A DNA stretch of 64,000 nt, taken from assembly GCF_024139115.2 (NCBI RefSeq), contig NC_085139.1:104819935-104883934 (forward strand), in the 5' to 3' direction. The position numbers were made by a program, and so were the translations under genes. The stretch is from Armigeres subalbatus (Eukaryota; Arthropoda; Insecta; Diptera; Culicidae). Shown here one piece after another: positions 10,601-19,630 of the stretch (position 1 is its first letter; every line of letters starts with the position of its first letter). The notes under the pieces are model-generated. The model made no database searches. It had not been told where the DNA came from and saw only the letters and a list, made by a program, of their open reading frames with translations.

Positions 10601-11071
10601 GCAGTGGTCTTCGCCGATGGTTCCGGTCCGTACTCTCTTGTTGATTGTTCGTTGCTTATGATTTTTAAAGGCTGGCTTGCAGGGCCTGACACCAAACCCC
10701 TAAATTTCCGGAGGACCATTCCTCCTTATTTCCGGTGGACCATGGTGCACAGTTTCACTTAGAGTCCCTCGCTGGCACTCGGACGATGATCAGCCGCCCC
10801 TAACATGGAGAACAGACGCTGTTGTGAGCCGATCCTGACATGGAGAACAGACGCTCAATAAGATTTGCACCTCCTTCCCTGTCAGCATACGACCATAGTT
10901 CCCACCGGGGTTGGTTACCCGATCTTCCCTAAGGTTGCTCGTATCCCGGCCAGCACCGCGGGGAGGTAGGGATAGGAGTTGCTGGGTAAGAGGCTAAGGA
11001 CCGCGAGATGGGGTCTATTTTATTCCTTCAGGTACGCGAAGTACCAATGGTACGCTTTACCCAGCATTTGC
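7640..11071 (-). mobile_element. RTE-clade non-LTR retrotransposon, near full length
   Basis: The 3432-bp element has a 13-bp target duplication, cgtgcccttgttt, at 7627-7639 and 11072-11084. It carries one frame with an endonuclease and a reverse transcriptase and a very short 3' UTR ending in AATGAATG-like repeats rather than poly(A), all typical of RTE elements. The 10660-11071 part is 5' leader with no recognised coding content. It interrupts ORF1 of the Jockey-like LINE. A nearly identical 5'-truncated copy lies at 24382-25687, so the family has been active recently. Confidence 0.93.
7662..10655 (-). CDS. RTE endonuclease/reverse transcriptase
   Basis: The frame is open from just after a TAA near 10657 down to the stop at 7662. 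No ATG occurs before residue motif KGSMVRT, so the true start is unclear. The upstream end contains KLGSWNCKSLN, the first endonuclease motif. Then come ALQEVCW (Glu), IIGDLNAQVG (Asp/Asn) and DSDHYLVMVK (Asp-His). The reverse transcriptase has NKSAGKDGIGAELIK, FRAITILNAAYKV, motif A LFVDFKAAYDSID, motif B RRGLRQGDGLSCLLFN and catalytic FADD. The C-terminus (HVARMPDSNPAKMV, then ARWADQVQNDL) is typical of the RTE clade. No frameshift or internal stop was seen. Confidence 0.93.
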   Translation of the reverse strand, partial: ATNNQQESTDRNHRRRPLRRKGTSDWKLGSWNCKSLNFIGSTRILADVLKDRGFGIVALQEVCWKGSMVRTFRGNHTIYQSCGNTHELGTAFIVMGDMQRRVIGWWPINERMCRLRIKGRFFNFSIINVHSPHSGSTDDDKDAFYAQLEREYDSCPRHDVKIIIGDLNAQVGQEEEFRPTIGKFSAHRLTNENGLRLIDFAASKNMAIRSTYFQHSLPYRYTWRSPLQTESQIDHVLIDGRHFSDIIDVRTYRGANIDSDHYLVMVKLRPKLSVINNVRYRRPPRYDLERLKQPDVATAYAQHLEAALPEEGELDGAPLEDCWSTVKAAINDAAENNVGYMGRSRRNDWFDEECRQILEEKDAARAVALQQGTRQNVERYRRKRRQQTRLFQEKKRRLEEAECEEMEQLCRSQDTRKFYQKLNASRKGFVPRAEMCRDKDGSILTDERVVIERWKQHYEEHLNGAESTGSESQGSGGDDYVSSADDGSQPAPTLREVKDAIQQLKTNKSAGKDGIGAELIKMGPEKLATCLHKLIVRIWETEQLPEEWKEGVICPIYKKGDKLECENFRAITILNAAYKVISQIIFRRLSPLVNEFVGSYQAGFVDGRSTTDQIFTVRQILQKCREYQVPTHHLFVDFKAAYDSIDRVELWKIMDENSFPGKLTRLIKATVDGVQNCVKISGEHSSSFESRRGLRQGDGLSCLLFNIALEGVMRRAGCNSRGTIFNRSSQFICFADDMDIVGRTFAKVAELYTRLKREATKVGLVVNASKTKYMLVGGTERDRARLGSSVTIDGDTFEVVEEFVYLGSLLTADNNVSREIRRRIICGSRAYYGLQKKLRSKKMRHRTKCVMYKTLIRPVVLYGHETWTMLEEDLQALGVFERRVLRTIFGGVQEDGVWRRRMNHELAQLYGEPSIQKVAKAGRVRWAGHVARMPDSNPAKMVFASDPAGTRRRGAQRARWADQVQNDLASVGRIRGWRDAASNRALWRQIVDSVLSV

Positions 11072-11473
11072 CGTGCCCTTGTTTACGATGGTAATAGGAG
11101 GAGGACGGCGAGATTTCTTCATCGAATTTGCTGCTGCTGCTGCTGAGGCGTTGTTTACGTTACCTTCCGGATCAGCATTAGAAAGTGTGTCAAACAGATT
11201 TTGAGTGACCACTGTAGGTAGACACGATTGACTGGAGCAGGACGTATCCATTGCAGTAGAATTGGGAGCAGTCAACATGTTCCGTAGGGAATGACTTCGT
11301 TTCAGCCGCTTCGCATCGTCTCGATCGGTATCGCAGTTTGAGGTTAGCGGTTGAATTTTACCGTAATCACGACGAATGATTATGTTGGACTGAACATCGA
11401 CCACATTTTCATGTGAGATAGGCTGAGAGCTATCGAGGTTGTCCACTGTTGTGGCAAGAACTAAGAAACTCAC
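11072..11473 (-). pseudogene. Jockey-like ORF1, N-terminal segment
   Basis: This is the low-complexity, Ser/Asn/Ala-rich N-terminal part of ORF1, ending in PPPITIVNKGTA where the RTE element inserted. No ATG opens the frame; the first in-frame methionine is about 65 residues in, so the start is uncertain. The 5' leader of the LINE runs from here to 11549. The identification depends on frame continuity with the downstream zinc-knuckle segment. Confidence 0.75.
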
Positions 11474-11549
11474 GAAAAAACGACCAAAAAACCGAAAAAA
11501 ATATTGCTACGATTATAGCTGCTAGAGCCCAGTTGCTTTGACAGCACGC

Positions 11550-11567
11550 GAATGGCCTTTTATGATT
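11550..11567. repeat. Target-site duplication of the Jockey-like LINE (5' side)
   Basis: This is the partner of the repeat at 72-89 and differs from it at one base. It fixes the 5' end of the element at 11549. Confidence 0.85.
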
Positions 11568-12054
11568 GTGAAGTGAAATTGAATAATTCTGTGCTTCATC
11601 AGTGAAATACTTGCGTTTTTTCACTTACCCCATTTACCCACTTACCCCACTGTACCTTACATAATACGAATCCACAATTTCACTCAGTAATAAAACAGTT
11701 GATGCATAAGGCTGTGATAGCCACTACTTAGATGTATAAAGGTAACGAAGGGTATTTTTGCAAAAATATTCAATTTTATGTATATATTCCTAGTTCTGAA
11801 CATTGCTATTTCGTCATAGAAAAATGTAAATCGCTCTTAAAGGTAAACATGATTTTTGTGATGTAATTTCACAAAAAAATAAAAATGAAAACATATTCAA
11901 ATTCAACAGAGAAAAAAATCAAACAAAGACACATGTTTTGCATCGACCTTGTACTGGTCCTAATCTAAAATACCATCTGCATCTATTCTAACACTAGTTA
12001 GAATCGGTTGACTTTTGCCGTTTCTCGAGATACCCACATACTTACCACGTCTTC
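11568..12054 (-). other. BRAT1 3' flank / probable 3' UTR
   Basis: This is AT-rich sequence downstream of the BRAT1 stop. No clear AATAAA in the sense direction was found, so the polyadenylation site is not placed. Around 11626-11660 there is a run of cacttacccc-type motifs ending tgtaccttac, resembling the end of the inverted-repeat element at 59941-61167 and perhaps a fragment of that family. Confidence 0.5.
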
Positions 12055-13047
12055 TCAGTAGCAGTCGGCATCATTAACCTCCATTTCGTAGTACGAAAAA
12101 AGTACGTCGTCCAACAACGAAGAAAAACTCACAGTCTTTTCCATCCACTGCTCCCGACTTCGTACCATCTCGTCAAGATCCCTCGTGCTAACCTTGGCCA
12201 GGAAATCATCCGGAGTCACCTTGGCAAACTGTTTGAACAGATCGTCGTGCACCTTGTTCGCTTCGCAACTACCCGAGTCACCCACAACGGGTACCGAAGC
12301 TCCCGATATCATCTCCAACCCAACCTTCGTGTTGTTATTGTAGCTCATCGACAGCAGATTCACGTCGTCCAGGTTTACGATCGAGTCGATGACCATCTCG
12401 GAGTTGAACATGCACGGCACATTTCCGCTACTGTAGTCGGCGTTATTTCGTTGGGAGGAGCTGAGTGGACTCACCGTTTTGGTATGCTCGGAATAGTTCG
12501 TATCCATCACAGAAATACCGCTTTTACGCTGAGTGCGATCACCGCTCGACGATTCGACCACCACCATATTCACGTGATCTTCCAAGTAGTTGTATTTGTT
12601 CAACATGGACATCAGGTCGCGAATAATTTCAATATTTTGTTTCAGCACCACCAGGTCACAGTTGTCTTCGAGGCCGGCCAGAAGCACACCCAAGCATCCT
12701 CTGAGCGAAAGTTCGTTCAACACTTTGCGTAACCTCAGCAGTATTTCACTGTTTGTTAGATTTATGATCTTCTTGTGTTCCTTGGAAAAGGTAACCGACG
12801 GGAAGGTGCCATCGAGCGTTCCCTGGTGCTGGAACTGGCGGCAAATGACGACTTGCCAGAAGCTTAGTGCGTTTAGTTTCACCTCCCAGTGGAGATCGTT
12901 GACAGTGGTGTACGCTAATACCGAAAATACGCTGTCCAGGCACAGTGGATGGATTTTGTGGTTACTGTAGATCTCACGAATCGTGTTGACCGCCTCACAG
13001 CGGACAATGGCTTCACATTCGTTGTCCAGCACCGTGATCAGGTAGTT
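12055..13047 (-). CDS. BRAT1: BRAT1 orthologue, exon 5 (last coding exon)
   Basis: The exon begins after the acceptor cttcaacag (intron end at 13048) and encodes NYLITVLDNECEAIVRCEAVNTI through the stop at 12055. It contains another HEAT-type motif, NDLHWEVKLNAL, matching the DLDWEVRAQGLEL type of human BRAT1. The protein ends NDADCY, and human BRAT1 ends EADCY. In the published BRAT1-INTS11 work the C-terminal tail of BRAT1 reaches the INTS11 nuclease active site, so conservation of the terminal Cys-Tyr is expected of a true orthologue. A Ser/Asn-rich, probably disordered stretch lies between the HEAT region and the tail. Confidence 0.9.
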   Translation of the reverse strand, partial: NYLITVLDNECEAIVRCEAVNTIREIYSNHKIHPLCLDSVFSVLAYTTVNDLHWEVKLNALSFWQVVICRQFQHQGTLDGTFPSVTFSKEHKKIINLTNSEILLRLRKVLNELSLRGCLGVLLAGLEDNCDLVVLKQNIEIIRDLMSMLNKYNYLEDHVNMVVVESSSGDRTQRKSGISVMDTNYSEHTKTVSPLSSSQRNNADYSSGNVPCMFNSEMVIDSIVNLDDVNLLSMSYNNNTKVGLEMISGASVPVVGDSGSCEANKVHDDLFKQFAKVTPDDFLAKVSTRDLDEMVRSREQWMEKTVSFSSLLDDVLFSYYEMEVNDADCY

Positions 13048-13140
13048 CTGTTGAAGAAAAAAGTATGGTGTAATCGTTTGTTTATTATTTTTTATTTATA
13101 TACAGATTTATTTGTAGAAGTTTAAATTTTTGCTACTCAC

Positions 13141-13313
13141 CAGTAGATTAAACTGCACCAGCGATTGCTCCCACAGCAGTCGAATCTTAACCATCAAAGT
13201 TAGACATCGGAGCGCTGATGCCCTTACGAACGGTTCAGAATCGTTACGTGCCGCCGCTTCCACCACCGGAATTATTTCACAGTCAAGAATGTGCTGCTGG
13301 AAAGATTGGAATT
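13141..13313 (-). CDS. BRAT1: BRAT1 orthologue, exon 4
   Basis: The 173-nt exon lies between a 60-nt intron (13314-13373, GTATGT to TTGCAG) and a 93-nt intron (13048-13140, donor GTGAGT). It encodes a HEAT repeat with DSEPFVRASALRCL, matching ESYVRASAV of human BRAT1, and ends FNLL. Both introns are multiples of three and partly open, so a naive reading translates straight through them. Confidence 0.88.
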
Positions 13314-13373
13314 CTGCAAAAAAAATCAAAAACTTAGAACAGATTCTCAAGGGACCCATAAGACAGCACATAC

Positions 13374-13578
13374 TAATCCCCGAGATTTCAATAACCGACG
13401 CAAGAAGCTCCAAAGCCGAGTCGCGGACCTCCCAGTTGGTATCGAATAATCTTTTGTGGATTATGCGACCGACGTACTCCAGTCCGGAACCCTTGATATT
13501 GTCGATAAGAAGGGCTAAATTGGGTGACAGACCATGCTCGATTGATAGCTGAGTCAACCGCAATGCAAGGACCACATG
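13374..13578 (-). CDS. BRAT1: BRAT1 orthologue, exon 3
   Basis: The 205-nt exon encodes HVVLALRLTQLSIEHGLSP through NWEVRDSALELLASVIEISG. The WEVRDSALE segment is the best single match to human BRAT1 (CWEVRDSALEFL). It is bounded by two 60-nt introns, 13579-13638 (donor GTAATA, acceptor TTCCAG) and 13314-13373. Confidence 0.9.
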
Positions 13579-13638
13579 CTGGAACACGAAAAAAGAAATT
13601 ATGCATAAAACTCTCTCTTGAAAATAGAAGAATATTAC

Positions 13639-15089
13639 CCTCGGCGGTAGATTTGGATTCCCAAGCAAATTGAGCATAAAGTTGACCAAGGCAGACGATT
13701 CGATGCACTCTTTCCAGGTGAACTTGAAGTGCTTGATCAGTGAGTACAGGGCATTAATGATTGCCTCCAGAAGATTCGGCTTCGCCAATATCAAATCGGT
13801 TTTGGAGAAGTCGCTTGGATTCTGTAGGAAGCACTGTTCGGGCAGGAACTCCTTGAGGACCAGTATGAAAGCCTGGAAGGCAATAATGGCTCGCCGGCGA
13901 GGTAAGGTGAGGAGTGAAGCAATCCCCTGGATGGATTTGATGGCCAGCTCGGTCACGCTCATGTTGCACTTCTGAAACAGGTCTCGGCAGGCGTACATAA
14001 GTCGGACAGTAAATTCGCACGAAATGTCGTACAACTTCATGCAAAACTGCTCGATGTAGTCTTTGGGGTCCTTAGATGCGAGATGTTTACATTCGTGAAC
14101 CACAGGAAATAGCAGCAGCAGTAGAATTTGGTCCCCGAATTTGATGTTTTGATTTTTGAGGACCATTTCAGCCGGAGCTCGATCGCCAAGAAGACGCCAA
14201 GCGTGGTGGTGCACTTGTCCCATATGCATTACGTTACGAACGCTGCCCCTTCGAATGGAAAACGTTACGTAGTTCAAGAAGTTGATGGTGTACTTCTCGA
14301 AGGGCAAATCAGTAGCAACTGTGTCCTCTGCAGGGATATCCATAGATGCCAAACGGGTGCAATTGGCCAAGATGTGAGTCTCCCAAAGTTTCGTTAGATA
14401 GCTGTGTTCTTGAACGGTGTCGGCATAACACCAGAGATTCCTCTCAAAACGGTACGTGATGAGGGCATAATAAGCTGCCCGGATGCGCTTTTTTCCTTCC
14501 AGTATTTTCCGGAATATCGAGCACATCAGATTCATCATTGATGTCATCACACGCTGTGATTTTTCATCGTTGACCAAAACCGTATGCTCATGTTCAGACG
14601 TTTCGCTCTTCCAAACCGCATCCAACAAAGGAGATATCATGCAGTGGACAATTTCCTTCACCAATTCGTAGTCTCCGATTGTACCAAAGCGTTCAAGAAC
14701 ATCATACATGAACAGCGACGTCTCCTTCAGAATGTAGACCGTTTGCATCTGCCCATTGTAGTAGTCCAAGCAAATCTTCCAAGATTCCGAACTCTTGATC
14801 CAGGCCAAACCCATCGCGTGCTTTGCAGCGGCTTTCAACACCAACATATGCCCCAATCGCACTGAAGCGTGATGTAGCTTAGGCTGCTTTCTGATGCAGT
14901 CGTTGACACGATCTAACATTCTCGCATTGTGCACCTTTGCGAATTCCCACTCATTTTCCACAATCCGAGCCAAGATTTGCAACGTGAATGCAGCCACATC
15001 CGCCGAAGGCACCGCATCGCTTTCCCATTGTTCCAAGGCTTTGCCTAGCCATTTGAAGACTTCCTGTGACATGAGCAGCTTTCGACACT
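13639..15089 (-). CDS. BRAT1: BRAT1 orthologue, exon 2 (large HEAT-repeat exon)
   Basis: The 1451-nt exon starts after the acceptor ccattttcag (15090-15092 read on the minus strand). Its first codon is completed by one base from exon 1, giving the join S-ECRKLLMSQEVFKWLG. It encodes a helical, HEAT/ARM-like array making up about residues 59-542 of a predicted 998-residue protein. Human BRAT1 is 821 residues. BRAT1 is a cytoplasmic scaffold that binds the INTS9-INTS11 nuclease module and is needed for Integrator function, and it is also linked to ATM signalling. The five exons add to 2997 nt with no frame break, which supports the model. Homology rests on the HEAT motifs in exons 3-5 and the C-terminal DCY. 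Confidence 0.88.
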
Positions 15090-15689
15090 CTGAAAATGGA
15101 TACCGAAGAAAAAAGAAGATTACTAAAGCACCGTACAAAAAAGACGAACCCGCATTTAATTGACAAAGCCTCAATCTCAATGGTGTTGAATACAGATAAA
15201 ATTACATTAAAAGCTTAAAATAATTTTCGAAACAAAATTCATTCTTGAAATAAATTCGATCAACAAATCGAAAAAAAAGCGTCTCTCACTTTACGGAGAT
15301 TTTCCTATTTTTTTTCAATCGTTTATTTATATAGCTCATTTGTTTAATCCACGAAGCCACAAGTCTTTTAAAATATTATTACACAATATTCCATTGAAAT
15401 CAGAAATTTAATTTTCGACTAATTTTCTTCTTGGGACGGGAACTCGAATTGCCTCCAGAAGTCGCAAACAGGACTCTTCGTTGAATTTTCTGTGAATTCT
15501 CCACCGTTTAAAGGTCGGCATCTGCCACATCTTCATAATTTTCCGAATTCGTTAGGTAACCGGCTGACGGAACCCGCTTTGTCTCAGTATCTTCTCTTTC
15601 TTCACTTCCTTTATCTTACTCAAAGTTATCTTCCTCCAATTGTTCAATGACTTTATCCGCGCATTTTAAGTCATAATCAACTAGAACAA

Positions 15690-16160
15690 CCCCAGCGTAT
15701 GACCTCATATGGGATTGGTTTTAGGCTGATCTTTCCTACGATTTCCGGAGCGTTGTTGTGGGCAAGAATCCTTCCGATGACCCGTAGCCCGGCAAAGAAA
15801 ACACACATCCTGAAGACCATCGTAATATATTCGTCCTATCCGGCTACCGAAATTAAGCGATGGCGGTATTTCTTCTTTCAGATCGATATATGCGGCATTA
15901 AAAAGACGCAGATGTGTATCGGGAAAAAGCGGTTACACAGCGTCACCGCACCGATGCATATCTGCGTTATTTCATCGCTGCGTTGAAAAGACGCTACGTG
16001 GGTATCGGGCCTAAATGTGCAAAGTGAAAGCATGTACACACAGCGGATGACCCAGACTGCCCGGATGTTCGACGTCATCCGCTGTCTGGGTTGTTGATTG
16101 TCTTTCTCGAAAACCGATTTGGGCCGACAAAGGTCTCCGAAAAGGGAAGAAGTCTGCTAA
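15690..16160 (+). pseudogene. Possible remnant of a LINE gag (zinc-knuckle) region
   Basis: Around 16016-16066 the plus strand reads C-x-K followed by HTADDPDCPDV-like residues, resembling the last knuckle of I/R1-type gag proteins, with stops in every frame. A local imperfect tandem duplication lies at about 15890-15925 and 15972-16010 (aaaagacgc and gtatcggg repeated). The evidence is weak and no element ends were found. Confidence 0.3.
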
Positions 16161-16790
16161 AGAAAATTCAGGATATTACCTTGTATTTAGGCGGTATTGG
16201 GGTGAGTAATACCTCGTTGATTAGCACTATCGAGTCTGTGCTTTTTTGCAGATAGGAAATATGAGGCCATCAAGCCAGCTCGAAGGCATTTCTTCTCGCT
16301 CCCAAATCATTTCAATTACTTTGGCGGATTTTTTCGTTCAGCCGGTCACTCCCAACTTCTAGGTCGGGATTCCGTCGTTTCCAGCGGCCTTACCGTTCTT
16401 TAGCTCTCCTGACTACGTCCGGTGATGGTGGCTACACTGCTTGTTCGTCATTCTCAATTGTTCCGGCAGCACTGGACCAATGATAGGTAGTGAACTCGCC
16501 GAAAACGAATTACTTGTCGTTGTGACGACGGACTGCAATGTGTGTAGCTAGCTACTAACAATAGAGCTGTTATTTTGCAAACGTGCCTCCTCTAGAAATT
16601 TATACTGATTATTGAATTTAATCTACTTCTCTCGAATATTTATCTGCAGTAAGTTTGTTAAGCTTCAATATGCAAGGATTTATTAATTAATCTTATCTAA
16701 TCTAGGATTGTAGAATTGTTGATGAACTAAAAAGCCACTATGGCAAAAGCTGAACTACTTGGTGGTAAACTTAACCTGAAATATAATTAA

Positions 16791-17797
16791 GAGCCAGTTC
16801 GCGAGAAGCGCGACCCCCTTTCCAAGGGAGGTTGCAACGATGTTCTCCGATTTGGATGAAATTTTCAGGGTATGTTCATATATGTAAGAGAAGGCATTTT
16901 GCAAATTTTCAGATTTTTTTATTGAGGGGAAGTGGGGTAAAACGGCCCTTCAAAAATTATTGTTCAAAAATCGCCAAAAACAAAAAAATGCAATAACTTT
17001 GGCAATGAGTGACCGATTTTGTTTAAATTTTGCACGTTTTTTCTACTCAATTAGTACTTTATACCAAGTGCTTAATAGGGTTATAAAGTTGTTTACTTTA
17101 GGAGAAAATTGACTTTTTCGATAAAAAATGGTCGTTTTTCCAAAGGGAATATTTTTCACCAACAGATCTAGGATAAAAAACTAAACCCGTAAGGCAATTA
17201 AGGAACTAAAGAGCTTTCATCTCATATACAATTTAGAAGCGCCAACTCAAGAATTTCTTAGAAAATCGCAATTTTCTGCAACACTGTTTATTCTTAAGAA
17301 AGTTCGCAAAAATTTCGACCCTACTTATGTTGATGTTTTCCGATCTGGTGAAAACTGTCCAAACTTTTTTGTCTCAGCTGAAATTAAAATCAGAATTTTC
17401 TATTAGGGAGTGTAGGGTAAAATAGGCCTTTAAAATTAAATGTCAAAAAATACATTATTTTTTATGTGAGTTCTAGCAGAAAATACATAAGTTTAAAAAA
17501 AACTGTTTCTTCTTCCTTTCAATTCATCTATATTTTTCGTCTCAATAGATACGTATATCCTTCGCTGATTAGATTAGATTAGATAGCAAACTATTTGCAG
17601 AACAATTTTCAACAGAAGTAAAATAGGACCAAAATAAGTGTCTTAAACATTAGCACGTCTTTCGCAAACTGAAACAAAAATGAACGATTTCGGCGAACGT
17701 GCTTGTTGATATTTTTTTTGAATAAGCTACAATTAATGTGGGTACCGGTAGTGATGTTGCTTTTACATCTATGCGAACAAAAAACAATTATTCTTAA
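16791..17797 (+). repeat. Left terminal inverted repeat (about 1 kb)
   Basis: This is the left arm of the TTAA-flanked element. It ends near caattattcttaa, after which similarity to the right arm stops. Confidence 0.85.
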
Positions 17798-17911
17798 GGT
17801 GAAGGTGGGTTGAGTACCAAAACAAAGCTTTGATAGTATTGGTACAATAAAAACTTTCATATACTGTAGTAGTATTGGTGTCGTATTTATAAAAAAAAAC
17901 AAAGAATATTA

Positions 17912-18331
17912 GTAGGGTGGTTCAAAAAACGACCCAGCACCATCACGCTCACTCGATTCCGTCCCATGCTCCGAGTGTCCTAAAAAAAACGATTTGAACA
18001 AAAACTGGTTGAGCGCAAGCCGGTTCAAGTTTGTATGAAAACTAGAATGGGAAACTAAACCTTTTATTACACTGATTACGGCGCTTTCCCTCCAAATGCT
18101 GGCGAAAAGAGAACCCACATTACTGAAAGCAACATTCCAGAGACTTCAGTGAACGAAAACCGCACCGCAGGAAAGATCGATTGATTACGTAACGCAAATA
18201 TAGCATTTTATACTCACCCTTATGTCACTGTAAGCCTATTCAAACCAGCTCAAACCATTGGATGACACTCAAATTATAAATCATAATCAACTGAGCGTGG
18301 CGAAGCAAAATTATTTTTTGAGCCACCCTAC
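17912..18331. mobile_element. 420-bp MITE with GTAGGGTGG ends
   Basis: Terminal inverted repeats GTAGGGTGGTTCAAAAAA and (reverse-complemented right end) GTAGGGTGGCTCAAAAAA are flanked by TTA at 17909-17911 and 18332-18334. A 3-bp TTA duplication fits PIF/Harbinger-type elements. It is nested in the interior of the long-TIR element, so it inserted later. Confidence 0.75.
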
Positions 18332-18522
18332 TTATTAGTTTGCTGCTGCCGGTGCCGGTGACCGCGGTGTTTACATTCGCTCCGCGATCAGTTTTTAATC
18401 GTTTTTTTTTTCGGGCAAATCTAGCAGTTTATACTAAGTTTTCGGTTCAAATAAGTGACTGATTTCAAAAAGTGGTGTTTAATTTGCATTCTATCAACAT
18501 TTCGGGCTGCTCATGTGCGGAT

Positions 18523-18923
18523 TAGCATTAGCATTAGCATTAGCATTGTTACGGTGTAATTCGTAGATTGGACACTAGTGATACTCATGTTTTACTTTTG
18601 AGATCCTCATCTAGAATGCTATCAGAAATCAAGAAGAGGAGTGCTCCTTGATTCCAGTCTTAAACAAAAATAACAAAAGCATGAGGATTACTACTCCTGG
18701 CCACGCCCATCTTCACCGTAACTAGGGAGAGGAAGGAAGTGTTGATGTGGTACTTACTTAACGAGAGGCCACCGACTTAGCGACACCCTCATAAGTACCA
18801 CGGAGTTCGATAATGAGGAAGGTATTCGTTGGGTCAGGATTTGCCTGTAGCTGGCAATGTAACCGTGGTAGATCTTACCCCGTAACACACCACGTAAAGG
18901 TGTCTACCCAGCGTTACGGGTAG
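18523..18923 (-). mobile_element. Short 5'-truncated LINE or SINE with a (TAATGC)n tail
   Basis: A 23-bp exact direct repeat flanks the segment (18500-18522 and 18924-18946). On the minus strand the 3' end is a run of TAATGC units (18523-18546), as expected from target-primed reverse transcription. I saw no coding motif in the 400-bp body, so the parent family is unknown. Confidence 0.75.
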
Positions 18924-19284
18924 TTTCGGGCTGCTCATGTGCGGATAAGTGAGTAAAAACTTGATTTTTCCAATGCCCTTTGAGAAGAAGTGAAGTGCAG
19001 TGATGAACCCAACGAATCGCGGACGGCTATTAAATTGGCACGAAACTTCTAATTTATGCTACAATTCGAGCCGGATTACATAGGATTCATTGAAGAAACA
19101 TGTTCATTATCACGGGAAGTAAGGAAATATGCTGTGAACAGGTTAGTAATTTGAATAATTAACTTTTGTTCGATGCTGTTCGATGCATTCGAATGTTGGT
19201 GGGAGAGGAGTGCGGGAGGTGTGGGGTTGGCCCGTGGAAGGTCCGGTGCCATATTGGCTGCCATCGTGGTACTCTTCCAACTAT

Positions 19285-19630
19285 GTCCTTAACGACAAAT
19301 GAGCAATTTCGGTAAGTTGGGTAAAATAGCCTTGTAAAAATAAAATGTCAAAAATACATATTTTTTTATATGTGAGCTCAAGCAGAATATACATCAAACT
19401 TATTGAAACTTAGTTCAGTGCGCCGACTTAAGAATAATCAATCAAATTATGAATTTCTGCACATTGCACTGTTTGTTTGCAAGCCAGTTTGTGAGAATCG
19501 CAACTCCATTTTATCGATGTTTCTGCATCTGGCTGAAACTCACAAGGTTTATTTCTATATGTAGATGAAACTATTTGGCAAAATATTGGGATGGGGAGAG
19601 CGGGGTAAAATAGATCTCCAAATATAAATA
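19285..19630 (+). repeat. Diverged internal copy of the long-TIR arm
   Basis: The segment repeats the arm landmarks in order: gggtaaaata, ttttttatatgtgag, gcgcc-acttaagaat, tgca-ca-cactgttt and gcggggtaaaatag. Identity is clearly lower than between the two outer arms. It also shares aaatgagcaatttcgg with sequence just inside the right arm (around 21158-21172). Confidence 0.55.

Larger units (their letters stand above)
90..11549 (-). mobile_element. Jockey-like non-LTR retrotransposon, split by two later insertions
   Basis: Read on the minus strand, this element has a short 5' leader, ORF1 (gag-like, zinc knuckles), ORF2 (endonuclease plus reverse transcriptase), a 3' UTR and a poly(A) tail, seen as a T-run beginning at position 90. 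It is flanked by an 18-bp target-site duplication, gaatggccgtttatgatt at 72-89 and the same with one mismatch at 11550-11567. A copia element (3179-7407) and an RTE element (7640-11071) sit inside ORF1. Without these two inserts and one copy of each of their duplications, about 3.8 kb remains. ORF1 stays in one frame across both insertion points. ORF1 has a late frameshift and ORF2 an internal deletion, so the copy is dead. Assignment to the Jockey group rests on the two-ORF layout, Cys knuckles, poly(A) tail and protein motifs; the exact family was not determined. Confidence 0.9.

Noticed and set aside
12247..12970. Plus-strand frames of 161 and 126 codons over BRAT1 exon 5
   Set aside because: They are antisense shadows of the BRAT1 coding exon, which has homology and splice support.
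13579..13638. Reading BRAT1 straight through 13639-13578 as one exon
   Set aside because: The extra 20 residues are hydrophobic and low-complexity, and a GTAATA donor and TTCCAG acceptor bound them; homology to BRAT1 resumes after the intron.
17609..17902. A 97-codon minus-strand frame as a transposase fragment
   Set aside because: It overlaps the inverted-repeat arm, is low-complexity and shows no transposase motif.
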